The position numbers and the translations under genes are program-made. Below are positions 18,262 to 26,693 of a stretch of DNA of 64,000 nucleotides, one piece after another. Origin of the DNA: Kibdelosporangium sp. MJ126-NF4 (GTDB lineage Bacteria > Actinomycetota > Actinomycetes > Mycobacteriales > Pseudonocardiaceae). The notes under the pieces are model-generated. The model was given only the letters and a program-made list of their open reading frames with translations. It ran no database searches and was not told the origin of the DNA. Positions within the stretch are counted from its first letter, which is position 1. Every line of letters begins with the position of its first letter. The stretch lies in the NCBI RefSeq assembly GCF_000826545.1, contig NZ_CDME01000011.1, forward strand, positions 212,001 through 276,000. Reading direction: 5' to 3'.

Positions 18262-19434
18262 GTGACACGACCGCCGCACGGACCAGGTCAGAGCGGGTTC
18301 CCGCCGCCCGGCCCGCCGCCGCGGCCGGTCGCGCCGCCTCCCCTGGCCATGCCCGCGCCGCCGATGTACCGGCCACGGCCGCAGCAGCCGCACATGCCCA
18401 CGCCGCCGCCTCCGGCCTGGCACGTCGACCCGTATCGCCGCAAGTCCAAGACCGGGATGATCGTGACGATCTCCCTGGTGTGCGTGCTCGCCGTGGTCGG
18501 CGCCCTGATCGGCGTGCTCGCCGCGGTCAACGGCGGCAAGAGCGCCCCGACGAGCGTCGCCGACTCCGGGTACGACTACCCCTCGTCGAGCACAGCACCA
18601 ACGGCGACGGCCACGACACAGCCGACCTCGTCAGCGACGGCGACAAGCTCAACGCCGACCACCACCCGGACAACAACGACGACGAGCACACCGAGCGGCC
18701 CGAAACCAGTCCTCAAAACCAGGGACAACCCACTGTTCGCCGGGGACAACGGCACCAACACCGTCACGTGCAACCTGCCACAGTGGCGCAGCACCCAGCA
18801 GGGCGTGCAGGCGTTCTTCACCGCCGCCATGCCGTGCATGGAAGCCGCGTGGGCACCGGTGCTGCAGCGCGCGAACCTGCCGTTCGTCCGGCCGAAGATC
18901 GTGTTCCCCACGGGAAAGCGCTGGGAGAGCGGCTGTGGTGTCGCCGACTCGACCAAAGAGGACGTCGCCGCCTTCTACTGCAGCCCGGACGTGACGATCT
19001 ACATGCCCTTCGAGGGGCTGCAGACCGACGTCAGCGGCAGCAAGATCGGCAACTACCTCGCGCTGTTCGCCCACGAGTACGGCCACCACATCCAGGCGAT
19101 GAGCGGATCGCTGGAAGCCGCGCACGACGAGGCGTACGACCTCGGCCCGGACACCGCGGCGGGCCTGGAGATCCAGCGCCGCAAGGAACTGCAGGCCCAG
19201 TGCTTCGGTGGGATGTGGTTCGCGGCCGCGTGGAACGGCAAAGGCTCGATCACCGACGCGGTCGTGCGCGACATGCTCGCCGACGGCTACACCCGAGGCG
19301 ACGACAACAACCCCGACGGCCCGCGTGACCACGGCAAAAGACAGAACTACGGCGCATGGCAGAAGCACGGGTACGAAAAGAACCGCACGTTCCAGTGCAA
19401 CACCTACCTGGCGCCCGCGAACAGTGTCAGCTGA
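18262..19434 (+). CDS. Membrane-anchored neutral zinc metallopeptidase, copy 1
   Basis: This 390-residue protein has a Pro-rich cytosolic N-terminus (about 1-60), one membrane helix (TGMIVTISLVCVLAVVGALIG), a Thr/Ser-rich stalk, and an extracellular domain of the putative neutral zinc metallopeptidase family (PF04228) with the zinc motif HEYGHH and a downstream RRKELQAQCFGGMW block. Four or more cysteines suggest disulfides outside the cell. The GTG start has GGGGAGAG 3 bases upstream. It is followed 20 bases later by a clear paralogue, so the two arose by tandem duplication. Confidence 0.9.
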   Translation: MTRPPHGPGQSGFPPPGPPPRPVAPPPLAMPAPPMYRPRPQQPHMPTPPPPAWHVDPYRRKSKTGMIVTISLVCVLAVVGALIGVLAAVNGGKSAPTSVADSGYDYPSSSTAPTATATTQPTSSATATSSTPTTTRTTTTTSTPSGPKPVLKTRDNPLFAGDNGTNTVTCNLPQWRSTQQGVQAFFTAAMPCMEAAWAPVLQRANLPFVRPKIVFPTGKRWESGCGVADSTKEDVAAFYCSPDVTIYMPFEGLQTDVSGSKIGNYLALFAHEYGHHIQAMSGSLEAAHDEAYDLGPDTAAGLEIQRRKELQAQCFGGMWFAAAWNGKGSITDAVVRDMLADGYTRGDDNNPDGPRDHGKRQNYGAWQKHGYEKNRTFQCNTYLAPANSVS

Positions 19435-19453
19435 TAACTCCTGGGGATTCTGA

Positions 19454-20680
19454 ATGACTCGACCGCCCTACGGGCCCGGCTACCCGCCTCCACCCGGGTT
19501 CCCGCCACCTCGGCCGGTGGCTCCGCCGCCACGGGCGATTCCCGTGCCGCCGCAGGGCCAGCCGCGCTCGCCGTACCTGCCGCCGCCTCCGGTCCCGCCG
19601 CGGACGGGGCCGCCGCCGGGGCACGGTTTCATGCCGCCGCCGTACCGGCCGAAGAAATCCAACACGGGCGCGATCGTGACCATCTCACTGGTGTGCGTGC
19701 TGCTCGCGGTCGGCGGATTCGTCGGTTTCTCCGTCCTGACGGACGGCAAGAGCAGGTCCACGAGCGTGGCGGACTCCGGTTACGAGTACGACAACCCGCC
19801 AACCAGCGGCGACGGTCCGATCACCACGACAACGCAGCCGACGGCGACCACCACCACGACGACGTACGCACCGAGCTCGGCCAGCTCTCCCACCGGCCGG
19901 ACCACGCCGACACAGACCCGTACCCAGACGCAGACCACGCCCCGCGGGCCCGTGCCGGTGAACAAGACGAAGGACAACCCGTTGTTCGCCGGGGAGAACG
20001 GCACGAACGTGGTGACGTGCAACCTGCCCAAGTGGCAGAGCACCGCCGCCGCGTCCCAGGCGTTCTTCACCGCCGCCGCGCCCTGCCTTCAGGCGGCGTG
20101 GGCGCCGGTCATGCAACGCGCCAACCTGCCGTTCTCCCCGCCGAAGATCGTTTTCCCGCAGGGAAAGCGGTTCTCGACCGGCTGCGGCGCGATGACCGAG
20201 AAGAACAACTTCGCCGCGTTCTACTGCGGCCCGGACGCCACCATCTACATGCCCTTCGAGGGCCTGCAGACACAGCAGAACGGCAGCAAGATCGGGTCGT
20301 ACCTGGCGGTGTTCGCCCACGAGTACGGCCACCACATCCAGGCACTGAGCGGATCACTCAACGCGGTGTTCGAGGAGATGTACGAGGTCGGCCCGGACTC
20401 CGCGGCCGGACTGGAACTGCAGCGCCGCAAGGAGCTGCAGGCCCAGTGCCTCGGCGGGATGTGGTTCGCGGGCGCCTGGAACGGCAAGGGCTCGATCACC
20501 GACCAGGTGTCCCGCGACATGCTCGCCGACGGCTACACCCGAGGCGACGACAACAACCCCAACGGCCCCCGTGACCACGGCAAACGCCAGAGCTACGGCT
20601 CCTGGCAGGAACAGGGCTACCGCAAGAACCGGACCTTCCAGTGCAACACGTACCTGGCGCCCGCCAGCAGCGTCAGCTGA
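19454..20680 (+). CDS. Membrane-anchored neutral zinc metallopeptidase, copy 2
   Basis: This 408-residue paralogue of the preceding gene has the same layout: Pro-rich start, membrane helix (GAIVTISLVCVLLAVGGFVGF), Thr-rich stalk, and PF04228-type peptidase domain with HEYGHH and RRKELQAQCLGGMW. The catalytic regions are nearly identical, whereas the proline region and stalk differ more in length and sequence. CTGGGGA precedes the ATG by 6 bases. It ends 8 bases inside the convergent gene at 20673. The pair is probably one transcript. Confidence 0.9.
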   Translation: MTRPPYGPGYPPPPGFPPPRPVAPPPRAIPVPPQGQPRSPYLPPPPVPPRTGPPPGHGFMPPPYRPKKSNTGAIVTISLVCVLLAVGGFVGFSVLTDGKSRSTSVADSGYEYDNPPTSGDGPITTTTQPTATTTTTTYAPSSASSPTGRTTPTQTRTQTQTTPRGPVPVNKTKDNPLFAGENGTNVVTCNLPKWQSTAAASQAFFTAAAPCLQAAWAPVMQRANLPFSPPKIVFPQGKRFSTGCGAMTEKNNFAAFYCGPDATIYMPFEGLQTQQNGSKIGSYLAVFAHEYGHHIQALSGSLNAVFEEMYEVGPDSAAGLELQRRKELQAQCLGGMWFAGAWNGKGSITDQVSRDMLADGYTRGDDNNPNGPRDHGKRQSYGSWQEQGYRKNRTFQCNTYLAPASSVS

Positions 20681-21128
20681 GCTTGCCGTAGAGGTGGGCG
20701 AAACCGCCGCCCGCGAAACAGGCCAGGAGGAACAGGACGAAGGCCACCGGCCTGCGCGCGTCGCTCTCGCCGGTGGCCGCCTCGGCGGTGTGGACGGTCA
20801 TCTCCGCGCCGACCTTGGTGGGCATGCTGACGTCGACCGACTCGCCGTCGCGGTGCCCGCAGGCGTCCAATGTGGCCTGGTGTTCCGTGCCGTCGTGGAC
20901 GAACGTGACGATCTCCCCGGTGGCGGCTCCGGTGCAGCCCGAGCCCTTGGTGACCTTCGCCGTGACCGTCTCGGCACCCGGTCCGTCGTCGGCCAGCCCG
21001 AAGAGACCCGGTGCCGACAACCACAGCGCCAGGCTGACGAGAACCCCCAGCACGACGATGACAACCAGCCGGAACGCGTCCGGGCGCAGCTCCACGTGAT
21101 TGATGGTGTCACCAACCGTGTCCGCCAC
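20673..21128 (-). CDS. Small membrane protein with two helices
   Basis: This 151-residue protein has a helix near residues 18-36 (RLVVIVVLGVLVSLALWLS), an extracytoplasmic domain of about 85 residues with two Cys (GSGCTGAATGE and LDACGHRDG, a likely disulfide), and a second helix at the C-terminus (PVAFVLFLLACFAGGGF). The GTG start is in the spacer facing lexA. I do not recognise the family. It could be a small redox-sensitive envelope protein, but this is only inference from the cysteines. Confidence 0.6.
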   Translation of the reverse strand: MADTVGDTINHVELRPDAFRLVVIVVLGVLVSLALWLSAPGLFGLADDGPGAETVTAKVTKGSGCTGAATGEIVTFVHDGTEHQATLDACGHRDGESVDVSMPTKVGAEMTVHTAEAATGESDARRPVAFVLFLLACFAGGGFAHLYGKLS

Positions 21129-21157
21129 GCCATCCGCGTCCCTGGTGGACCGGCCGG

Positions 21158-21163
21158 TAATCT
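21158..21163 (+). promoter_or_regulatory. Candidate -10 element of leaderless lexA
   Basis: TAATCT lies 7 bases before the lexA GTG with no Shine-Dalgarno sequence in between. This spacing is what a leaderless transcript would show. No LexA/SOS box of the GAAC-N4-GTTC type is visible upstream, which is unexpected for lexA. Confidence 0.35.
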
Positions 21164-21170
21164 CGCACAG

Positions 21171-21815
21171 GTGACCGACGTCTTCGACCACCTCGACGCT
21201 TCCGAACTGCCGCCGCGCCAGCAGCAGATCCTCGCGACCATCCAGGACTGCGTGAACCGCGAGGGCTACTCGCCGAGCACCCGTGAGATCGGCGACGCAG
21301 TCGGCCTGCGGTCGACGTCGACGGTCTCGAGGCACCTGGCAGCGCTGGAGGACAAGGGATTCCTGCGCCGCAGCGCCTCGGTGTCCCGGCCGATCGACGT
21401 GCGTGCGTTCCTGACCGAATCGCGCAGCGGCGAATCCGGCGACTCGGTGAGCGTGCCCGTCGTCGGTGACATCGCCGCCGGTGTGCCGATCGCGGCCGAG
21501 CAGCACGTCGACGACATGCTGACGCTGCCGCGGGACCTGACCGGCCGCGGCACCGTCTTCGCGCTGCGGGTGCGGGGTGACTCGATGATCGACGCGGCGA
21601 TCTGCGACGGCGACATGGTCGTGGTCAAGCAGCAGTCCGAGGCGCACTCCGGCCAGATCGTCGCCGCGATGATCGACGAGGAGGCGACGGTGAAGGTCTA
21701 CCGCCGCCGCGACGGGCACGTCTACCTCGAACCGCGCAACCCGGCCTACGACGTCATCGACGGCGACAACGCGGTCATCCTCGGCACAGTCGTATCAGTC
21801 CTACGCAGCGTGTAA
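21171..21815 (+). CDS. lexA: SOS response repressor LexA
   Basis: This 214-residue protein has an N-terminal winged helix (LPPRQQQILATIQDCVNREG and the recognition part PSTREIGDAVGLRSTSTVSRHL). Its C-terminal peptidase domain has the self-cleavage Ala-Gly bond (DIAAGVPI), the catalytic serine in RGDSMID and the catalytic lysine in EATVKVYRR. It represses DNA-damage genes until RecA filaments trigger self-cleavage. GTG 21171 gives the standard length; the frame upstream is not coding. It converges on the K+ channel gene through a palindromic terminator. Confidence 0.97.
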   Translation: MTDVFDHLDASELPPRQQQILATIQDCVNREGYSPSTREIGDAVGLRSTSTVSRHLAALEDKGFLRRSASVSRPIDVRAFLTESRSGESGDSVSVPVVGDIAAGVPIAAEQHVDDMLTLPRDLTGRGTVFALRVRGDSMIDAAICDGDMVVVKQQSEAHSGQIVAAMIDEEATVKVYRRRDGHVYLEPRNPAYDVIDGDNAVILGTVVSVLRSV

Positions 21816-21819
21816 CTAC

Positions 21820-21865
21820 CTCGTGAGTGTTTAGTCCGGCTAGAACCGGCCGAAACACTCACGAG
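21820..21865. terminator. 46-bp palindrome, bidirectional terminator (copy 2)
   Basis: This has the same length and outer arms as the element at 12908-12953 (CTCGTGAGTGTTT / AAACACTCACGAG), with an inner CCGG/CCGG stem and a few compensatory or mismatched bases. It lies between the convergent lexA and K+ channel stops. The plus and minus sides each end in T-rich sequence. Recurrence at two convergent junctions supports a terminator role. Confidence 0.78.
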
Positions 21866-21868
21866 GTT

Positions 21869-22945
21869 TTACTCGGCCTCGTTTTCGTTGGGTGGGGTGA
21901 CCTTGCGGACGTACAGCAGCCGGTCGCCCTCCTCGATCGCGTCGGCCTCGGCGGAGTCGAAGCGGTAGAGCTTCTTGTTCCGCACCACACCGAGCACGAT
22001 GTCGCCGAGGTGCCGCGGCGAGCCGCCGATCTCGCTCGCGTCGACGTCCCGTTCGGCGATCGCCAGCCCGGAGTCGGGCGTGATCAGGTCCTCGACCATG
22101 TCCACGACGGACGGCGTGTGCGTCGCCATGCCCAGCAGGCGGCCCGCCGTCTCGCTGGACACCACGACCGAGTCCGCACCGGACTGACGCAGCAGGTGCA
22201 CGTTCTCCGCCTCGCGCACGGCCGAGACGATCTGCGCCTTCGGCGCCATCTCGCGCGCGGTCAGCGTGATCAGCACAGCCGAGTCGTCCCGGTTGGCCGC
22301 CACCACCACCGCGCGGGCCCGGTCGACACCGGCCACGCGCAGCACGTCCGAGCGTGTGCCCGAGCCGTGCACCGTGACCAGGCCGAGCGCGGACGCCGCG
22401 TCCAGCGCGTTCTGGTCGGAGTCGACGACGACGATCTGGCCTGGCTTCATGCCGTCGGTGAGCACCGCGCTGACCGCGGACCGGCCCTTCGTGCCGAAGC
22501 CGACCACCACAACGTGGTCCCGCACCTTTTTCCTCCAAACCTGGATCTTGAAAGACTGCCGGGACCGTTCGGTGAGCACCGCGAGGGTGGTACCGACCAG
22601 CACGATCAGGAACAGCACACGCAACGGCGTGATGATCAGGACGTTGATCAACCGCGCGGACGAGCTGACCGGCGTGATGTCGCCGTAGCCGGTGGTCGAC
22701 AGGGACACCGTGGCGTAGTAGATCGAGTCGAGCAGGGACATCCCGTCGCCGTTGACGTCCCGGTAGCCGTCCCGGTCGAGGTAGACGATCACGACCGCGG
22801 CCGCCAGCGCGAGCAACGCGCCGATCACCCGGCGCACGATCGCCGTGACCGGGCTGACCGTGCCCTCGGGAATTCTGATGACCCCGACCAGCGAGTGGTC
22901 CGGCCGATCGGTGAGCCGGTCGGAGGCAGTCGGCCGCCTGATCAT
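21869..22945 (-). CDS. Potassium channel with RCK/TrkA-N domain
   Basis: This 358-residue protein has two membrane helices around a pore loop with selectivity filter STTGYGDITP (about residue 80), then a cytosolic RCK domain with the Rossmann motif VVVVGFGTKG, and a TrkA-C-like C-terminal domain. It should form a tetrameric two-helix K+ channel gated by a nucleotide or ion. The ATG at 22945 has GGAG 8 bases upstream; the frame extends further but through the divergent promoter. It corresponds by order to the Rv3200c cation channel beside nudC and the adn genes. Confidence 0.9.
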   Translation of the reverse strand: MIRRPTASDRLTDRPDHSLVGVIRIPEGTVSPVTAIVRRVIGALLALAAAVVIVYLDRDGYRDVNGDGMSLLDSIYYATVSLSTTGYGDITPVSSSARLINVLIITPLRVLFLIVLVGTTLAVLTERSRQSFKIQVWRKKVRDHVVVVGFGTKGRSAVSAVLTDGMKPGQIVVVDSDQNALDAASALGLVTVHGSGTRSDVLRVAGVDRARAVVVAANRDDSAVLITLTAREMAPKAQIVSAVREAENVHLLRQSGADSVVVSSETAGRLLGMATHTPSVVDMVEDLITPDSGLAIAERDVDASEIGGSPRHLGDIVLGVVRNKKLYRFDSAEADAIEEGDRLLYVRKVTPPNENEAE

Positions 22946-23045
22946 CTGCACGCTCCACGGTGGGATGTCAACGTGCGGCAGACTAGCGTTCGCCCGATCA
23001 CAACCGGGCTCGTGCATCTCCCTACTGGCGAGTAGGGTCCCCGGC

Positions 23046-23408
23046 ATGACCGAGTCCCGGCGCGCGATCCTGATGGCCGTCATGTTCGGCGGCATGGGCA
23101 CGCTGCACTTTCTCGTGCCGAAGCCGTTCGACAGGCTGATCCCTCGCCAGCTGCCGGGCAGCGCCCGCAGCTGGACGTACGCCTCCGGCGTCGCGGAGTT
23201 CGGCACGGCGTTGCTGATCGCGATCCCCAGGACGAGGCGCCTCGGCGGGCTGCTGGCCGCGCTGCTGTGTGTCGCGGTGTTCCCCGGCAACGTCAAGATG
23301 GCGCTGGACGCCAAGTCCACCCCGGCGAAGGTCGCCGCGTACGGCCGGTTGCCGTTCCAGTGGCCGCTCGTGAAGTGGGCGCTGCGGATCCGTGAGGACG
23401 CTAGCTAG
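23046..23408 (+). CDS. DoxX-like small membrane protein
   Basis: This 120-residue protein has about four membrane segments and the DoxX-type layout (GGMGTLHFLVPKPFDRLIP, then ASGVAEFGTALLIA, then VAVFPGNVKMALD). Members of this superfamily are integral membrane proteins of uncertain function, some tied to thiosulfate or redox metabolism. It overlaps the 3' end of adnB by 8 bases in convergent orientation. It starts 100 bases from the divergent K+ channel gene. Confidence 0.75.
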   Translation: MTESRRAILMAVMFGGMGTLHFLVPKPFDRLIPRQLPGSARSWTYASGVAEFGTALLIAIPRTRRLGGLLAALLCVAVFPGNVKMALDAKSTPAKVAAYGRLPFQWPLVKWALRIREDAS

Positions 23409-26400
23409 ACGGAACCGACCGCACGAGCTGTCGCAGACCGTCCGCGTCCAGCAGATCCGCGGGTCGGAGCGTGTGGTCCTCACGCACGTAGTGGAAGGCC
23501 GCGCGGACACGCTCGACCGGCACCTCCGCCAGCTGTGCCCACGCCAACCGGTAGGCGGCCAGCTGCACAGCCAACGCGGGCAGGTGCGCCGTGTCAGGCA
23601 CGCGCCCGGTCTTCCAGTCCACGACCGTCCAGCCGCCATCGTCGTCCGAATACACGGCGTCCATCCGGCCTCGGATGGACATGCCGTCGATGTCGAACGT
23701 GAACGGCACCTCGACCTCGTGCGGGATCCGGTCGGCCCACGAGCTGGTCATGAACGCCGTGCGCAACGCGTCGAGATCCTCGTCGACGGCGGCGCCGTCG
23801 TCGGCCGCGCCGGGCAGCTCGTCCAGGTCGAGCAGCCGTCCCGAACCGAACTTGCGCTCAAGCCACGTGTGGAACGCGGTTCCGCGGCGGGCGACAGGAT
23901 TGGGCGGGAACGGCAGCGGGCGGCGCAGCCTGCGGGCCAGCGCGTCCGGATCGGCCGCCAGTTCGACGAGCTGGCTCACCGACAGCTGGCCGGGCAGCGC
24001 GATCTTCTCCCGCCTGGTCGACGCCGCCGCGCGTTCGGCGAGCAGCACGTCCGTGTCGCGTGTCCAGCCGTCCGGGTCCTCGTCCTCCAGTTCGAGCAGC
24101 AACTGGTCGGAGTCGGGTGGTTTGCCGCGGTTGAGCTTCGTCAGCTCGGCCCGGACCTGCTCGGCGCCGTCCAGCACGTCCTGTCGGCGCTTGCCGAGCG
24201 GATCGATCGGCCAGCGCGCGCTGCGGGCCGCGTTGGCGATCGGGTTCTCCTCGTCCTCCAACGGCTCCGGCGCCCAGTGATCGACCACCGCGACGTCCTC
24301 TTCGGACAGTTCGGTGAGGAACTCGGACGGCCCCTTGGGTTTCGTACTGGTCCGCCCCCACCAGTGGCCGGACACCAGCAGGCTGTGCTCCGAGCGGGTC
24401 AGCGCGACGTAGAACAGCCGCCGCTCCTCGGTCAGCGCCCGCTCGGCGAACCCCTCGTTGTGCAGCTGCAGCGCCTCTTCGACCTCTTTGCGGTTCATGT
24501 CCGCGTAAAGCCGCAGCTCGGGCAGGTCCGCGGCGTCACCGCGCAGCGACGCGGGCAGCTCGGTCACCGCACGCAGCCAGCTCGACCCACGCCGCTTCGA
24601 CGGGAACACGTCCATCACGACGTGCGGGAGCGCGACGATCTCCCATTCCAGGCCCTTCGCGGAGTGGACGGTCACCACCTGCACCCGGTCCTCGGCCACC
24701 TCGACCTCGCCCGGTTCCAGTCCGTCCTCCGCGTCCTCGGCGGCGGACAGGTAGTCCAGGAAGGACATCAGGCTCGCCGACGGGCTGTGCTGCGCGTAGT
24801 CCGCGACCACGTCGGCGAACGCGTCCAGGTGCACGCGGGCGATCGGGCCCGGCCGGGCCGAGGCCTCGATATCCAGCTGCATGGTCCGTTCGACGTCCGC
24901 GACCAGCTCGGGCAGCGACTGGTCGAGCCGTCGCCGCAGCTGGGTGAGCTCACCGCCGAGACCGCGGATGCGGTTGTAGCCCATGGTGGAGTACCGCTTC
25001 GGGTCACCGGGGTCGTCGAGCGCGTCCACCAGCCCGGCCTGCTCGGCCCGCTCCCCCGGCACCGCACCGAGCAACGGGTCCATCTGGTCGGGCGCGTGCA
25101 GACCGGCCAACTCGGTCGCCCGACGCCACAACGCGGCGAGGTCGGCCGCGGACAGCCGCCAGCGTGAACCGGTCAGCAGCCGGGTCGCGGCGGTGCCCGC
25201 GAGCGGGTCGACGAGCACGCGCAGTGTGCTCACCAGGTCACGCACTTCCGGCTCGTCCAGCAGGCCACCGAGGCCGACGACCTCGACCGGCAGGCCACGG
25301 GCGCGCAGCGCGGTCGCGATGTCCGCCATGTCCGCTCGACGCCGGACCAGCACGGCCGCCGTGGGCGGTGTGCCGGTGTTCTCCTGCGTGGCACGCCACC
25401 GGCTCGCGACCGAGTCCGCCAGCCACTCCAACTCGGCGTGGACGTCCGGGAACAGCGCGCAGTGCACATCGCCCTCGGGCGCGTCCTCGCGTGCGCGCAG
25501 TTCGTCGACCTCAAGACCGGTGCGGCGCAACGGATCGGAGACCCGGTTGGCGAGTGTGAGCACTTCGGGCGGGTTGCGGAAGCTGGTGAGCAGGCCGTAC
25601 CGGGTGGCTGGTCGCTTGTCCTCGTTCGGGAAGTCCGTGGTGAAGCGCGGCAAGTTGGCCGCACTCGCGCCACGCCAGCCGTAGATCGCCTGCGCGGGGT
25701 CACCCACCGCGGTGACAGGCATCGGCTCGTCGCGGCCGTACAACGACCGCAGCAGCACCCGTTGCGCGTGCCCGGTGTCCTGGTATTCGTCCAGCAGGAC
25801 GGCGCCGTACTTGACGCGCTCGCCCTTGACGACCTCCGGGTGGTCGCGTGCGAGGCGTGCCGCGATCGCCATCTGGTCGGCGAAGTCGAGCACACCGTCC
25901 CGGCGCTTGCGCTCGGCGTACGCCTTCACCAACGGCAGCATCGCCACGCGGAACCGTTGCGCGGCAATGATCTCCTTGAGCTTCTGGGACGGCTCCGCGG
26001 CCTGCCGGGGGCCACGTGGCGCGGCCTCGATCAGCTGGCAGAGCCGTTCGGCGTGCTCGACGAGCTTGTCCTCGTCGACCAGGTGCTCCCCCAGCTCCCC
26101 AGCCAGGTCGAGCACGTACTTGGTGATCGTGGCGGGGACCCGGTCGGTGTCCAGGTCCTGGGTCCACGTGCTGACCAGCCGGTGCGCCAGCTGCCACGAG
26201 GAGGTCTCGGTCAGCAACCGCGCCGCGGGCTCGACCGGCAACCTGAGGCCGTGCTCACTGACGAGCCGCCCGGCGTAGGCGTGGTACGTCAGGATCGTCG
26301 GCTCGCCCGTGATCACCGCGGCCTTGCGTTCGCCGCTCGGATCCAGCCGCTCCAGCACTCCCGACCCGGCCAGCCTGCGCAGCCGGGCCCGGACACGGTC

Positions 26401-26658
26401 GGCCAGCTGACGGGCGGCCTTGCGCGTGAACGTCAGGCCCAGAATGCGCTCCGGCACCACCAGGCCGTTGGCGACCAGCCACACCACCCGGCCCGCCATC
26501 GTCTCCGTCTTGCCCGCCCCCGCGCCCGCGACCACCAACGCCGGTTCGGCAGGCGCCGCGATCACGGTCGCCTGCTCGTCGGTCGGCGCGGGCAGCCCCA
26601 GCGCAGCGGCCAGCTGCCTGGGGGTCATCCGGTCGGATCTGACGGCTTCGAAGTTCAC
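23401..26658 (-). CDS. adnB: AdnB: UvrD-like helicase-nuclease subunit
   Basis: This 1085-residue subunit of the heterodimeric AdnAB motor-nuclease resects double-strand breaks in actinobacteria. It has helicase Walker A VVAGAGAGKTETM (about residues 40-52), motif II VLLDEYQDTGHAQR and motif III-IV regions (GDPAQAIYGWRGA). Its C-terminal RecB-family nuclease has the catalytic VVDWKTGR motif (Asp and Lys) near residue 1010. Order and length match the second gene of the mycobacterial pair (Rv3201c position). The GTG start lies 35 bases after the adnA stop. The motor appears fully intact. Confidence 0.92.
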   Translation of the reverse strand: MNFEAVRSDRMTPRQLAAALGLPAPTDEQATVIAAPAEPALVVAGAGAGKTETMAGRVVWLVANGLVVPERILGLTFTRKAARQLADRVRARLRRLAGSGVLERLDPSGERKAAVITGEPTILTYHAYAGRLVSEHGLRLPVEPAARLLTETSSWQLAHRLVSTWTQDLDTDRVPATITKYVLDLAGELGEHLVDEDKLVEHAERLCQLIEAAPRGPRQAAEPSQKLKEIIAAQRFRVAMLPLVKAYAERKRRDGVLDFADQMAIAARLARDHPEVVKGERVKYGAVLLDEYQDTGHAQRVLLRSLYGRDEPMPVTAVGDPAQAIYGWRGASAANLPRFTTDFPNEDKRPATRYGLLTSFRNPPEVLTLANRVSDPLRRTGLEVDELRAREDAPEGDVHCALFPDVHAELEWLADSVASRWRATQENTGTPPTAAVLVRRRADMADIATALRARGLPVEVVGLGGLLDEPEVRDLVSTLRVLVDPLAGTAATRLLTGSRWRLSAADLAALWRRATELAGLHAPDQMDPLLGAVPGERAEQAGLVDALDDPGDPKRYSTMGYNRIRGLGGELTQLRRRLDQSLPELVADVERTMQLDIEASARPGPIARVHLDAFADVVADYAQHSPSASLMSFLDYLSAAEDAEDGLEPGEVEVAEDRVQVVTVHSAKGLEWEIVALPHVVMDVFPSKRRGSSWLRAVTELPASLRGDAADLPELRLYADMNRKEVEEALQLHNEGFAERALTEERRLFYVALTRSEHSLLVSGHWWGRTSTKPKGPSEFLTELSEEDVAVVDHWAPEPLEDEENPIANAARSARWPIDPLGKRRQDVLDGAEQVRAELTKLNRGKPPDSDQLLLELEDEDPDGWTRDTDVLLAERAAASTRREKIALPGQLSVSQLVELAADPDALARRLRRPLPFPPNPVARRGTAFHTWLERKFGSGRLLDLDELPGAADDGAAVDEDLDALRTAFMTSSWADRIPHEVEVPFTFDIDGMSIRGRMDAVYSDDDGGWTVVDWKTGRVPDTAHLPALAVQLAAYRLAWAQLAEVPVERVRAAFHYVREDHTLRPADLLDADGLRQLVRSVPSS

Positions 26659-26693
26659 GGCGACCCGACCCTACATGGGCAAACGTCCATCCA

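Noticed and set aside
21840..22958. An alternative minus-strand frame through the K+ channel gene
   Set aside because: It is a frame shadow: the K+ channel frame has TTGYGD and RCK motifs, while this one is Arg/Gly-rich.
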